A stretch of 64,000 bases of DNA from Eustoma russellianum (taxonomy: Eukaryota; Streptophyta; Magnoliopsida; Gentianales; Gentianaceae): assembly GCA_036186865.1 (NCBI GenBank), contig AP025055.1:8138010-8202009 (forward strand), read 5' to 3'. A program made the position numbers and the translations under genes. Positions within the stretch are counted from its first letter, which is position 1, and the number at the start of each line of letters is the position of its first letter. Shown one piece after another: positions 1 to 11,466 of this stretch. A model generated the notes under the pieces. It worked only from the letters and a program-made list of their open reading frames with translations. It did no database searches and was not told the DNA's origin.

Positions 1-1
1 C

Positions 2-2610
2 TCAGACGAGGACAATACGCGGTTGACCATGCTTCCTACTGCATCCGAAACCAAAGATGCGGTATGGCACCTGGATCCTCACAGTGCTGCTGGCCCAGAT
101 GGTTTTCACGGTATGTTTTATCGTTCATGTTGGTCGGTCATACATTCTGATGTGGAAAAAGCTGTGCAGGAATTCTTCCTAGGTATTCCACAGCCTTCGA
201 TTATGGCAAGTGCAGTAATTACTTTGATCCCCAAAACATCCTCCCCACAGTCTTTCAGTGATTTCCGACCAATCTGTTTGACGAATTTCCTCAGTAAAGT
301 GTGTATCGCATTATCGCGACGCGTTTGGGCCTGCTTCTCCCTAAGTTGATTTCTCCGGAACAAACAGGTTTTCTCCCAGGGTATGATATCTCTACACAAG
401 TTTTATTGGCCCGAGAAATGGTTCATATGTTGGATAATGGCACTTCACATTTATGCTTAAAATTGGATATGATGAAAGCTTTTGACCGAGTCAGTTGGGA
501 TTATTTGGAGCGACTATTGTTGAACTTTGGCTTTTCAGGTTTTTTCACTAGGCTAATCCTTAACCATCTCCGAGCTACAACATTATCAGTTTTGATCAAT
601 GGCGAGCCATCTCCAACTTTTCGCCCATATCGGGGGGTGAAACAGGGGGATCCTTTATCTCCTTTGCTTTTCATTCTGTCCTCTGAGGGATTCAGCCGCG
701 GCTTATCGTCTTTAGTGACAGCAGGCAATATTCAATCCTTCGGCCTTGGTCGTATCACATTTGCCATTTCTCATTTGGCGTATGCCGACGATCTCCTTGT
801 TTTCCTGCAAGGTACACAACGTAATATCCGACGATTTAAAAGGTTCCTAACGGACTATGAAACAGCTTCTGGACAAAAGGTCAATTTTCACAAGAGTAGT
901 ATGATTCCGTCGGATCGCCTTTCTGTGCGTCGGGTTCGCGATTTACAGGAGATCCTTGGGATGAGGCTTTCAACAATACCTTTCCGTTATTTGGGTTCTT
1001 ACCTTCACAAGGGTATCAACCGCTCTTGCTATTGTGCAACTCTTTTACAGCATTTCGATGACAAATTACAAGGATGGCATTCCAGACTTTTATCTTCTGC
1101 GGGCCGATTAGTCTTATTACGTTCTGTGATCTCTGCGCTCCCTCTGCATGTCATGGCGGCAGGGGGGCTGCCAAAGTCAGTCATTAAGATGATTCATAGA
1201 AAAATGGCTACTTTTTATTGGGGGAATCGCCATCACTGGGTTGCATGGTCCAATATTACATTGCCTATGGAGGAGGGTGGATTGGGGCTACGAGATCTTA
1301 ATTCCTTGCAGCAGGCATATCATTGTAGAATATGGTGGCTATATCATAAGCAAGATACACTATGGAGTCGTTATATGCACGTCAAATATGGACGTAGGGG
1401 AGACTTTCGGCCACGTCTGCCGGATTCGCCAGTTTGGAAGCTTATTTGTCGCATCAATCATCTTTGTGTAACGCATACAGCAGGGACGAATAACTTTCTC
1501 ACTTGGCAGCCCTCAACATCAGGGGAGTTTGCTCTCAAATCTGCTTACAATATATGTCGCCCATCTAGACCCACATTGCTATCAGCGAAGTTCATTTGGT
1601 TCAAACATCATTCGCCATCCATCAGATTATTACTATGGCGTTTGTTCCATGCGGCTTTACCATTTGAAGACTATATCGGTTCTTATTTGACAGCACGTCC
1701 TACGCAGTGCCCGTTTTGCAAGCAGCGTTCTTCCTCAGTTGATCATGTAATCTTGTATTGTTCGACAATTCAGCCTTTGTGGATGTTCTTTGCAGCGGAA
1801 TTGCAGGGCATATCTCCAACTACTCTACCTCTTCGACAGTATTTATTGGCTTGGTGGTACAGGTCATCCTCTTCTTCATTTGATGGGGTGCTCAAGATTG
1901 TGTTCCCTTGCATTTTAGTCTATAATATATGGCGTTGCTATGCTAATATGGTGTATGGAGATCAGACATCCTTTTCTATATCTGCACTTCGGAATACAGT
2001 TCATTTTGATATTCATATGTGGGTTCATACACTCCAAGGTACCATGCTTGCAGCCGGTCCTGCCACGCCGCTATCATGGCTTCCAACGCCTCGCCCTCCG
2101 CGTCTACAAGTGATTAAATGGCTTACTCCCCCATCAGGTCGATTCAAACTCAATGTTGATGCAGCGGTTGGACGCTTCAATGCGGTAGGAGGTATCATTT
2201 TACGTGACTCTTGTGGCACATGTGTATGTGCAGTAGCATTCCGCCTCCCATCATGTCCACCGTTGCAGGCAGAAATTCAAGCAGCACTGTTTAGCTTGCT
2301 ATACTTCCTGCCATTATATAGGTCACTGATTATAGAGACTGACTGTGCGCAACTACTGCAACGTCTACGTCAATAGCAACCAGTATTTGGAAACTTCCAT
2401 CTCAAATTACTACAGCTGTTGATCACTCGTCATAACTTGGAAATTCAGCACGTATTCAGAGAGGCAAATATGCCAGCGCATTATTTGGCTCAGCATGCAA
2501 TGCTGTCGCCATGCACTTCATTCTTTACGTCCTCCAGCCTGCCATCAATGGTCCGTGCTGCAGTCTCGTTGGACCTCACGTCAGCTACCTTGCGTAGGCA
2601 GTCAACATAA
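2..2610 (+). pseudogene. LINE-1 ORF2 fragment: reverse transcriptase, zf-RVT, RNase H
   Basis: Frame 2 runs from the window edge to about 300 and holds the RT N-terminus (AAGPDGF, PICLTNF). A one-base frameshift near 300 moves coding to frame 1, which runs to a TAG at 2374-2376 inside RNase H; the same frame then continues to a TAA ending at 2610. Visible motifs are the fingers/palm segment LDMMKAFDRVSW, the GVKQGDPLSPLLF block, the catalytic motif AYADD (YADD codons 781-792), a zf-RVT-like CPFC...H...C region near 1690-1770, and an RNase H beginning LNVDAA near 2150. Only two lesions are seen, fewer than in LINE-2. The enzyme would copy LINE RNA at a nicked target. The LINE class is certain; activity is excluded for this copy. 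Confidence 0.93.
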
Positions 2611-2646
2611 CATCTTCCAAATGGATTGGCACACTCACTTTTTCTC

Positions 2647-2683
2647 TGCCTGTGTTCGATTGGGTGCAGGCAGGCAGGGTATG
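2647..2683 (+). other. LINE-1 3' region hairpin module 1
   Basis: The 6-bp stem TGCCTG (2647-2652) pairs with CAGGCA (2667-2672; a second register at 2671-2676 is possible). GGTATG follows at 2678-2683, then a T-rich stretch. Confidence 0.7.
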
Positions 2684-2851
2684 TTGACTGTCCTTTTACA
2701 ATTACTTATCATAGGCATTCACCATGCTTACACACATATTATTTTTCCATGTACATGGTTTATACTTGGTGAGGACGCTCGATCCGTTTTTGTACATGCC
2801 GCGGTCAGTAATATCATGGACGTTTACATTGATTGGCAAAGGTTTACTGTT

Positions 2852-2890
2852 GCTGCCTGTGCTTTTCTCGGTGCAGGCAGCCTTGGTGGG
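2852..2890 (+). other. LINE-1 3' region hairpin module 2
   Basis: The perfect 8-bp stem GCTGCCTG (2852-2859) pairs with CAGGCAGC (2874-2881). Three bases later the sequence is GGTGGG, a variant of the GGTATG seen in the other modules. Confidence 0.75.
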
Positions 2891-3142
2891 TTCAATATCT
2901 TGTCGGTTTATTTTCTTGGGATGGTTTTGCTAGGCATATGTGATATATATCTTGATTTTGCTGCTGCATGTATATTTGTGTGTCTATAATCTTGGATGCT
3001 TGCTGTTCTCGAGAGCTTTCATCTGGCTGGATACTCATTTCGCGCCACTGGCTATGCTTTGATGGACACGCATATGACGCGTTGGCATTGGCGTTGGCTA
3101 CCTCTGTATGTCTTCCATAGGGATTGGCGTTTTCTGACACAT

Positions 3143-3181
3143 CCTGCCTGTTTCCTAAGGGATCCAGGCAGGTTCGGTATG
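3143..3181 (+). other. LINE-1 3' region hairpin module 3
   Basis: The perfect 8-bp stem CCTGCCTG (3143-3150) pairs with CAGGCAGG (3165-3172). GGTATG follows at 3176-3181, then T-rich sequence. Confidence 0.75.
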
Positions 3182-3631
3182 TCTGCTTGTCTATTGGTCT
3201 GCATTTTATATTTTTTTCAACTGTATCATAACTACCGCTTGGTGCCTGCTCTTTCATGTTTTGGACTATATCCGGCACTGACAAATGATGGTTTTTCCTC
3301 CTTGGCGAACTTAACGCTTATTCACAAGCCCATGCCTTGGTTTTACTCGACGGGACTACTGGAGGAGACACTGTTGCGTCATAATTTCGGCTATATCAGA
3401 CATCTGCATCAACTTGACGAATATCAACATTTGTACTCATGTTTCCCTTCTACGCATGTCAATGATGGTCGTATAAATATGTACGCTTTTTCCTTCGCTA
3501 GGGTTTTATCCACAAGGGTGGTTTTTCCTAGCAAGGTTTTAATGCGGCATATCGTATATGGCTGGAGATATGTAATTCTTAGTTCATTATTTCATTTGTT
3601 CGCCTACTCTGAACTGATGTAATATGGTTTT

Positions 3632-3649
3632 CCTCCGCCATAAGTGAGG
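3632..3649 (+). other. LINE-1 3'-terminal stem-loop
   Basis: CCTC (3632-3635) pairs with GAGG (3646-3649) around a loop containing GCCATAAGT, about 40 nt before the A-rich tail. LINE-3 has the same stem-loop and LINE-2 a 3-bp version. A 3' stem-loop recognised by the reverse transcriptase is known for several LINE groups; that role is inferred here. Confidence 0.65.
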
Positions 3650-3695
3650 CTTTCTTTTAATCAAATAAATGTTTATATAAAATATATATATATAT

Positions 3696-4059
3696 ATGAG
3701 TGCCGTGTGTGGTTAGTGTGAAGAGGAGACTTTGCATTTCAAGTTTGTTGCCAAGTAGCTCTCTCCAAATATATCTCCATTTAATGAACTAGTTAGTTCA
3801 TCTCCTTAAGCACTTCATTAAATGAACTAGTTTAGTTCATTCATCATGGAACCTGAAAATAGTATAAAAGCAAAAAATGTTTTCCATTTGATGTAAGCCT
3901 TAACGCTTTATGGCATTTTAGCACGACAACAATATACATAAGCATGTAAAGCATATTTATCAGATACACATGTTAAGTGCCACTTGAATCATGCATTTCA
4001 GAAACACATAACATTTAGATCATGCATTTTCAAATCACTCAAACCTCGATTTCTCACCA
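3696..4059 (-). mobile_element. Sirevirus LTR fragment A (outer end)
   Basis: This stretch matches the beginning of the Sirevirus LTR as seen at 24515-24824 and, reverse-complemented, at 39051-39400. It ends CTCACCA at 4053-4059 where the intact copy has CTCAACA (LTR start TGTTGAG on the minus strand). No polypurine tract follows, so it is either a solo LTR or the outer edge of a 5' LTR. The rest lies left of LINE-1, outside the window. Confidence 0.8.
3781..3844. repeat. Twin inverted repeats near the start of LTR A
   Basis: Two copies of an inverted repeat built from AATGAACTA...TAGTTCATT lie about 15 bp apart. The same pair occurs at 24544-24605 and 39266-39328, in the first 300 bp of the Sirevirus LTR. 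Confidence 0.75.
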
Positions 4060-5284
4060 CTAATTTTAGCAATTTTAACGAAACTCTTGGAACCAAAACT
4101 TAGTGGGTGAATGCAAGTACATATCCTTATTCTTAACTTGACTAAAAGGTAAATTTCTTCACTTTTCCTCAACATGTCTAATATCACCTTTATGCATGCC
4201 TTTAAATATATATTCTAACTCTACATGCATGGTTTCATCATTTATTCTACATCCTCTTCCTTCTCTTAACTACAACTTCACCATGACTAGTCTTGATTCT
4301 AACCTTAGTGAGCATGCAAGACTCTCCTTATTTTTCAATTGGCATTATTTTGTCTTATCTTATATCCCTTTTACTAACCATAGTCATGCTCATCTTACAC
4401 AAGCAAGGTCTAATCTACACATGCATACCTCATTTCTCTAAATGTAGGCCTCTTGAAACCATTCTTATGAATATATCTCTCTTATGCTCTTTTCTACTCT
4501 TTGTAACGGCCAAGCCTTGCATGAAAGCTTCAAAGCCTTACATGCAAGGCCTATGGCTGAATAGTATAGGAGAAGATGGGGCTTGAAACTACTCATGCAT
4601 GATTCGTTTTTGCTTATAGAAAATACTTCGCTAGTAAAATGCATGAAGAACCTAAGGATGTATACCTGCCTACTATGGCTTTCAAGATTAGATTTTTGCA
4701 AGAAGTCTTCTCGATGAAAACTTTAAAGCTTTCTCATTGCCTTGTCTTGAGAATTACACCTCTTCCTTTCCTAAGACAAGACACGTTAGTATGGGTGTAG
4801 AAGGACAGATGATGAACACTCGTAGAAGAAGTAGAATGGAGGTTCTTAGAACCTCACTTACATGAGCCATACCTTACCTTCTTTCTTGCTATTCGTCTTC
4901 TAATATTTCAAGCTTCTTGTCTAGATGGGAGAGGGAGTCCCTATATTCACTTAGGTAGGAAAAAGGTAGGTTGGAGAGCAAGAAAATCTTTCTTCGCCTT
5001 GCATTGGAGCTCATGGGTTGAGCGGGGTGAGAGGGGGTTGGAAGAATTTCTTACTTGAGATATTTAGAGAGTAGAGTGGAAAGAGATGGTCTTGAAATGT
5101 ATAGAGTAAAGAGATATGGTTGATGGAGTTGGAAAGATTGTTCTTATTGAGGGAGTTGAAGGAAGAACAAGAAGAGCTTCAAGTGTGCAAGCTTTTTGGC
5201 ATGCTTTTCTTTCTTTTTCTTACACCTAAGACAAAGGAAAACTTTTATTCCTTCCCAATGTTCTTTTGGCCGAAACTTTCATGG
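4060..5284. other. Unassigned AT-rich DNA, possibly a decayed Tekay-type LTR
   Basis: No coding region or RNA gene is seen. Base composition and short phrases such as ggccgaaa near 5270 resemble the long Tekay LTRs elsewhere in the window (54106-55759, 34100-36600), but I could not align it convincingly. It forms the left flank of LINE-2. Open frames at 4196-4586 and 5120-5518 have no recognisable domain. Confidence 0.35.
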
Positions 5285-5411
5285 GCGGCTGGCATAGCTG
5301 CCTCTGCCTTTCTTCCTGCGATCATCGATCACACGCTCTGGTCCTCATTGCCTGCTTCTGTTTTTTTATTTTGTTTCTGTTCTATACTCTATCATCGTCT
5401 GCGATCGCACA

Positions 5412-6740
5412 ATGGCACAGCCGCCATCGTAGACCCAGCGACCAATGCGATCATTCGCATCTTTGTTCAAATCGACTTCTCCTTCATCCATTCCATCAAA
5501 ACCAATCCAAAAGTATAAGGGTAGTCCTATGATTGTTATTACGGATGAAAAGATTAATACTTTAGGCGAACCATACATATTTTCTCTGGTTAATACTTTC
5601 TGGTATGGACGACCACCCCTAGCAACCGTTCATCCCACTATTGATCGCATTGGATTCTCCAGAACGTTACGTACTGGTCTTCTTTATTCCAATCATGTTT
5701 TGCTGCATTTTTCTCAGGAACAAGATTATTTGCATTGCTTTTCCCGGCAAAGCTGGACTATATCAGGTAAGATTTTGAGGGTTACTAAGTGGACCTCAGA
5801 TTATGATCGCACAATTGATGTTCCCATTGAACCAGTTTGGGTTTCTCTACTGCGACTACCGGTACACTTTCACCAACGTGAAGCTTTCTTTCAAATAGGA
5901 AGAATCATAGGCACACCGATGAAGTTGGACACAGCTACAACTGAAAATTTACGTTTATCGGTAGCCCAATTATGCATTGAACTTGACGTGTCACAAAAGC
6001 TGCCTGCATGTATTTATATTCAGATTGCCAGCCGCTGTATTTTGAGTCAGTTATTTATGAGGATTTTCCCATGTACCGTGCTAGGTGCTCTCCCCTTGGG
6101 CATAAGTTTTCTTCATGCGGCAAGGATGAAGCAATTGAGGATCAGCCGCAGAATGAACAGGTTTATAAAGACCGCCCGAAAAAAGATAAATCCCAACGCT
6201 GGACGCCAAAAAGTCACATCAAAATGACAACATTCTCCAGTCGGAGGATATGGAGCAACAGCATGTTCACATTGTAGCCGATAATACACGTGATGTCGCA
6301 GGACCATCGATGATATGTTCACCAGATTGGATACTTCTTGCACCTGTTTCGGCAGTTCAGGATATTACCGGGTTGAAAGGAATAGATTACATCATATTGA
6401 TAGATTTGCCTGCTAATCCTGCATCATTCTCTATTTCGGACAGTGAAATTGATTTGGATACTGGTCGTGAGTAACTTTTTGATACAGCCGCTGAGGATGC
6501 TTTTGCTACTTATGTTAGTGATTTGATTCAGGCAGTGGTGATTGATAGTAAGCATCGGGAAATGATGAATGAATCTTAGGAGCATCCGTTAACTCCAACA
6601 TCATCAGGGCATGATGGAAATTTTCAGGTCCCCCTAGACTGCTGCGTCGCTAACACTGAAATATTCAGATTCTATCACCTCTGCTTACGCGGTCTAGTGC
6701 AGCCATCTCTAATTCATTTGATATTCTCTCTAATCAATCA
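5412..6740 (+). pseudogene. LINE-2 ORF1 (nucleic-acid-binding protein), broken
   Basis: An ATG at 5412 is followed by a TAG at 5430-5432; the same frame then stays open to 6227. It aligns with LINE-3 ORF1 over the DUF4283-like domain (YKG.P....D..I..L, FWYGRPPL, ITKW/VTKW, VPI.PVW). A frameshift near 6000 moves the match to the frame opening at 6008, where a damaged knuckle (CSPLGHKFSSC, lacking one upstream Cys) lies near 6085-6120. A third frame, 6250-6474, continues the C-terminal tail. In plant LINEs this protein binds the element RNA. No functional product is expected. Confidence 0.85.
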
Positions 6741-6748
6741 AGATATTG

Positions 6749-9700
6749 ATGTGGAATGTTAGAGGTATTCGTACCTCCATAGACAGACTTGTATCACTCA
6801 CCCGCGGATACCACCTGCAGGTTGTTGTAGTTTTAGAGCCTAAGGTCCGTCCTTCTTCCTTAGTCTCTTATCGCCTTAAACTCGGTTTTCCCCAAGCTTT
6901 GATAGTTAATAGTGATTGCATTTGGATATTCTGGAGGGATTCATTTTTACAGTTGAAAGACCAACGTGTAGGTGCTCGGAACAACTCTTTATGCTTTAAT
7001 TGGTTGCCTACCGGAGACTCTTTTTGGTTTACTATGGTATATGGTCTTCATTATGTAACAGAACATCTTCCATTATGGGCAGATTTAGTATCATTTCACG
7101 GTGGCATGGACATACCTTGGCTACTTGGAGGTGACTTTAACACATTCCTTACGCTTGATGAGCACAAAGACCGCTCCTCTCCTTCGCTGAGCACTTTGCA
7201 GGACTTCAACAGTTTTATTTTGGACAGTTCATTGCAATCGATTAATTTCCAGGGATCACCTTATACTTGGAGTGATGGCTGAGGTCTAGGCCGAGTGTGG
7301 TGCAGATTAGATAGATATCTTTGTTCATCAGATTTCTTTGACCTATTTGTGGGTGTTCAATACCAACATCTTATTAGAATTGCATCAAACCATTTTCCAA
7401 TATATTTAGACTGTTTGGCATCATCATCTCTTGCGACTGCATCTTTCAGATATTTGGAAGCATGGACTACACATCCAGATTTTGATAGTTTTGTATCTCA
7501 CCATTGGAAATCATTTCAGACTGTAGAGGGCATGCGTGGTTTTTATTTCAAGTTGAGTCAATTAAAGCATTGCTTGCGCCAATGGAATAAATATACATTC
7601 GGTAACATTTTTGATGCAGTTTCTACAGCTGAGATTGAGACAAGAAGTAGTGAAAAAAGCATATGATTCTAATAACATATCACTTGAGTATGGTGAAGCT
7701 TAGGCTGGCACAATCTCGCGCCTTATTATTTTGGAAACAAAAAGCCAACGTCAAGTGGATGCAGGAAGGACATGCAAACATGCGATTTTTCCATCAAAAG
7801 GTAAAGGAACGGGCGGCGGAGATAGGCAATCAAATGCATAATAAGAGAGGATGGTGTTGAATGCGAAAGTCAACAGGATATTGAGAATGAGGCTATTCGT
7901 TATTATCAGACATTGTTCTTGGCATCACATACTCAGCAGCGTGATTCTATCTTGCAATACATACCTTGGCTTGTTACAGATGATGATAATCGCGCCCTCC
8001 TTTCATTGTCGGGTATGCAGGAGGTTAAGAGAGCGGTATGGGACTTGAGTCCAACAAGTGCAGCTGGTCCTGATGGATTTCAAGGTTCATTTTATCGTCA
8101 TTTCTTGCAGGTGATATCTCTGGATTTTCACAAGGCAGTTCAAGAATTTTTTTCAGTATTAGGCCGCCAGGACAGGTCGCAGCTGCTCTAGTTACGCTAA
8201 TTCTAAAAGTGGCTAATCCCATAATGTTTCCTGAGTATCGCCCTATTTGCCTGACTAATTTTATGGCCAAAATCATTACATGCCTCATGGCCACTCGGGT
8301 TTCTTCCATGCTTCTGCGGTTGATATCCCCGAGCAGGCGGGGTTCATGAAAGGTCAGGATATTACGGAGCAGATTCTTATGGCGCAGGAAATGGTACATG
8401 TTCTTGGTAGACCAACTCGTGGTGGCCATGTCATCATCAAGTTGGATATGGCAAAAGCGTTTGATAGGGTCTGCTGGTCGTTTTAACGGATGTTTTAACA
8501 AAAATAGAATTCCACCCGTGGTTAGCCCAAATACAGATAAATAATTTGTCTGCCACAAGATGTTCGATTTTAATTAATGGGAGGCCAGCAGGTTACTTTT
8601 CAGTGTCACGGGGAGTAAATCAAGGTGATCCACTTTCCCCTCTCCTGTTTATTTTAGCTTCAGAAGGTTTTTCACGAGGGCTAAATACACTGATGGAATC
8701 TGGTGTGTTGCGTGGATTTCAAGCCGGTAGGGTTCCTAGAGCTTCTCAATTGGGATTTGCTGATGATCTTGTTATTTTTTAAATGGGTCCATCCGAAACC
8801 TGCAGCTTTTTCGAGAATTCTTGGATATGTATCAGCAAGCCTCAGGACAATTGGTAAACCTTCATAAGAGTCAAGTGGTAGTGGGAGCAAGTGTCTCTGG
8901 CAATCGCACCTCTCAGGTTCTTGGTATGCGACTTACTACTCTGCCTACTAAATATTTGGGATCATTTCTGTACAAAGGAATAAATCGCTGCTTATTGTTC
9001 TTCCCTCATTACACATTTTGATTCCATTTTAAATTTGTGGTCTTCTAAACTACTCTCCATGGCTGGACATGTCATCTTCCTTCAACATGTGATATGGTTT
9101 ATTCCTCTTCATATTATCTCTAGTTCAAGATTGCTGAAGATTGTTCTGGATATATTAAATCGGAAAATGTCAACATTGTTATGGAATGGCTGTCATGATT
9201 GGCGATCCCAGGATGCTATTAGTCGGCCTAAGGAATATGGAGGTTTGGACATTTGGAATCTCCCTTTGCGCAACAAGCATATGACTGTCTCTTATGGTGG
9301 AAATACAATCACTCTTTGTCATTGTGGGCGTCCTACAGTCAGGAAAAGTATGGCAATCGCACCTCCATCTATTCACACATATATGATTCAGCTACTTGGA
9401 AGCGAATTTGTCGAATAAATGCTTATATGCTAACTCATACTCAATCTACTCAGGATGGGTTTCTATGGATGGCGGACTCCTCAAGCCAATTCACGCTTAA
9501 ATCTGCATATGCACGACTTATTCTAGCTACCTCAACCTTTGATTCCTCTCGATATGTTTGGTGGCCAACCATGCCTCTAGCAGGACGGTTATTTCTCTGG
9601 AAGTTATGGATGCGTTCATTACCTTTGGCAGACAATTTATGCGTGTGGCAAATTATTTTTCCCACACAATGTGTATTTTGCAGGTTACAGTCAGAAAGTC

Positions 9701-10576
9701 AAGATCATATCTTTCTTCATTGTTCCTCTATACAGCTTGTATGGTAGGAGATATCAACACTGTTCTCTGGTCTCATTCTAAGACACACAACCATCCGTGG
9801 ATATTTATATCGTTGGTGGAGATCATCTTCTCCGCATACAATGCTTGGTCAATTAAGGGTTGTGGTTCCATTTTTGGTAGTTTGGGTCATTTGGAAAGAT
9901 TATACGACCATGAAATTCGGTGATAGAATTTTTTCATATAGGAGATTATTTGAACGAGTTCGTGATCATATCTATACCTAGTGTGCAGCAACAAATGGAT
10001 GAAAATACTCTCACCAAATACCACATTTGATCCCAAGTTCTTTCTCTCCACCACTTCGGACTTCAAACGAAAAGGCCGAGGACTGTATATTGGGTGCTGC
10101 AACCCACAGGCAAATTAAAATAAAATGTCAACGGAGCAGTGGGGCGCTCTGCTACAGGTGCAGTATTACGTAATCATCACGGGGAGATCGTGTCTGCTAT
10201 TTCTTTTTAATTGCCTGCTATGCCGCCTTTGAGGGCTGAGCTTATGGCCCTGCAATATGCCCTTATTTTTTACTCAAGTGAACATACTCAGCTATTGCTT
10301 GAAACAGATTGTAGGCAGTTAATTACACACATCTCTGATAGCGACAGATTTACTGGGCCATACGCGGCTGACTTCTGACAAACCATAATATTCTTGCAAT
10401 TAACAACTTTGTCTTTTAGCTATTGTCTGCGGGAGGCCAACACGGCGGCACACACCTTATCTCAACATGGATTTCGCTTGGCAGGAATAACCATCTATAC
10501 ATCCTTTGCGTCCTTACCACCTGAAGTTCGAGGAGCAGTTGCTTTGGATAGTTCTATGTCTCATCTGTGCTTCTAA
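6749..10576 (+). pseudogene. LINE-2 ORF2: endonuclease, reverse transcriptase, RNase H, broken
   Basis: The endonuclease runs from MWNVRGIR (6749) through LLGGDFNTF and YTWSDG, where a TGA at 7280-7282 interrupts, and on in the same frame to 7666. The expected SDH near the end of the fold reads SNH, so a metal-site Asp is altered. RT pieces lie at 7913-8191 (SAAGPDGF), 8280-8486 (KLDMAKAFDRV), 8546-8782 (NQGDPLSPLLF, catalytic FADD) and 8821-9021. The zf-RVT-like region is at about 9480-9750 and the RNase H remnant at about 10140-10576. At least eight stops or frameshifts separate the pieces. This is the most decayed of the three LINEs, consistent with greatest age. Confidence 0.88.
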
Positions 10577-10616
10577 TTATGATGTCTCCCAAAGGGTTGG
10601 CGTGTGCATAACAAAG

Positions 10617-10655
10617 TTGCCTATGTCGTCTTAGGACATAGGCAATGTCGGTACG
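10617..10655 (+). other. LINE-2 3' region hairpin module
   Basis: A perfect 11-bp stem, TTGCCTATGTC (10617-10627) with GACATAGGCAA (10635-10645), closes a 7-nt loop. After 4 nt comes GGTACG (10650-10655), matching the hairpin + GGTATG arrangement of LINE-1 and LINE-3. A weaker candidate with a 4-bp stem before GGTATC lies near 10946-10962. Confidence 0.75.
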
Positions 10656-11257
10656 TGTTTTGGATATCTCTTTCATTTCTCCGCTTACTTGAATTCTTAT
10701 ATATGTGCTCTAACTGTATTTTCTTTAATTTGGATGAGAACATTAATTGCTGGATACAAGACAATACTGCTGCGCCTTGCGGGATGCTACTGGCCTTGCG
10801 TCTATTGTGGTTGTCTGTGTTAAAATTGAATGCAGGCAATGTTCATATGTACATGGCATTCGTATTCCTGTCCTTATTAAGTCTTAAATATACTATATTC
10901 ATTGTGTGCTCTTTGTGATTTCAAAACATTTTGTCTGACCTTCTCTTGGGCAACCAACGGTATCAATCATGGCTGGAGGCTTGGCTATGCGTGAAAGATA
11001 AAGACTTCCATCGAACAAATTATGTGGGACATTATCATGTAAAATGAGTAAAATCTCAAACTTCACAGTATTATTAACTGGTGTTTTTCGGTTCTTGTAT
11101 ATCATTACTATTCTCTTTTATTTGGTTTGGGAGAGTCTCCCACCGTAGATAGGGCTTCCCTGTAACCACGGTATTTCTCTGCCATAAGTGAGTGCATATA
11201 TAATCAATAAAACAAATAGTACCGCCCGTCTTTCATAAAAAAATATATCTATGTATG

Positions 11258-11271
11258 TATGTATGTATGTT

Positions 11272-11304
<33 letters not shown>

Positions 11305-11307
11305 ACA
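11258..11307. repeat. TATG/TATGTA microsatellite
   Basis: Runs of tatg and then tatatg units directly follow the A-rich tail of LINE-2. It probably grew from the LINE tail. Confidence 0.85.
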
Positions 11308-11466
11308 ATTTCCGACTGATGAAATGCGGCTGGCGACCCTGGGCGACTCCAGGATTCCGGCGATGTGGTGATGCCCGCCGGCGCCTGCCACCCTCCGGTA
11401 TCCAATTCCTCCACTTCCATCCTTCTCTTTTATCTTTGCAACATTGCAATCAGTTATGGATACAAT
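11308..11466. other. Unassigned segment with a GC-rich core
   Basis: This segment lies between the LINE-2 tail repeat and the S1 LTR. Bases about 11325-11405 are markedly GC-rich compared with everything around them. No coding domain, tRNA fold or known repeat is recognised. The last bases, acaat (11462-11466), should be the S1 target site, but the other S1 end is not in the window. Confidence 0.4.

Larger units (their letters stand above)
2495..3622 (+). other. Long open frame in the LINE-1 3' region (possible ORF3)
   Basis: A frame different from ORF2 starts inside the RNase H region and stays open for about 376 codons, broken only by a TAA at 2987-2989 (open pieces 2495-2989 and 2996-3622). 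The predicted product is hydrophobic and low in charge, with three loose repeats of a DW...AC...G-x-GM pattern, each followed by a hydrophobic stretch. LINE-3 has a 332-codon frame in the same place, and the last 55 or so residues align well between them. No known domain is recognised. It may be a by-product of the conserved hairpin/T-rich modules rather than a translated gene. Confidence 0.35.
1..3695 (+). mobile_element. LINE-1: L1-type LINE, 3' half, truncated by the window edge
   Basis: Non-LTR retrotransposon read on the plus strand. It contains the reverse transcriptase, a zf-RVT-like region and an RNase H domain, then a 1-kb 3' region, a short terminal stem-loop and an A/T-rich tail (about 3670-3695). 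Endonuclease and ORF1 would lie left of the window. The sequence right after the tail matches the inside of a Sirevirus LTR (compare 13790 onward), so this LINE inserted into that LTR. Its TSD cannot be checked because the 5' end is not visible. It aligns along its length with LINE-3 on the opposite strand. Confidence 0.95.
5285..11257 (+). mobile_element. LINE-2: L1-type LINE, near full-length but heavily decayed
   Basis: ORF1 (DUF4283-like plus a zinc-knuckle remnant), endonuclease, reverse transcriptase, zf-RVT-like and RNase H remnants follow in order on the plus strand, then a 3' region ending in an A-rich tail (about 11238-11257) next to a TATG microsatellite. The 5' boundary is approximate. 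No convincing TSD was found: a shared gcggctggc occurs near 5285 and 11328, but the flanks around it do not match well. Its sequence is clearly diverged from LINE-1 and LINE-3, which are closer to each other. Confidence 0.85.

Noticed and set aside
5120..5518. 132-codon open frame as a small host gene
   Set aside because: It straddles the estimated LINE-2 5' boundary and shows no domain or splice context.
5280..11340. Shared gcggctggc near 5285 and 11328 as the LINE-2 target-site duplication
   Set aside because: The surrounding bases do not match and the right copy lies beyond the tail microsatellite, so chance cannot be excluded.
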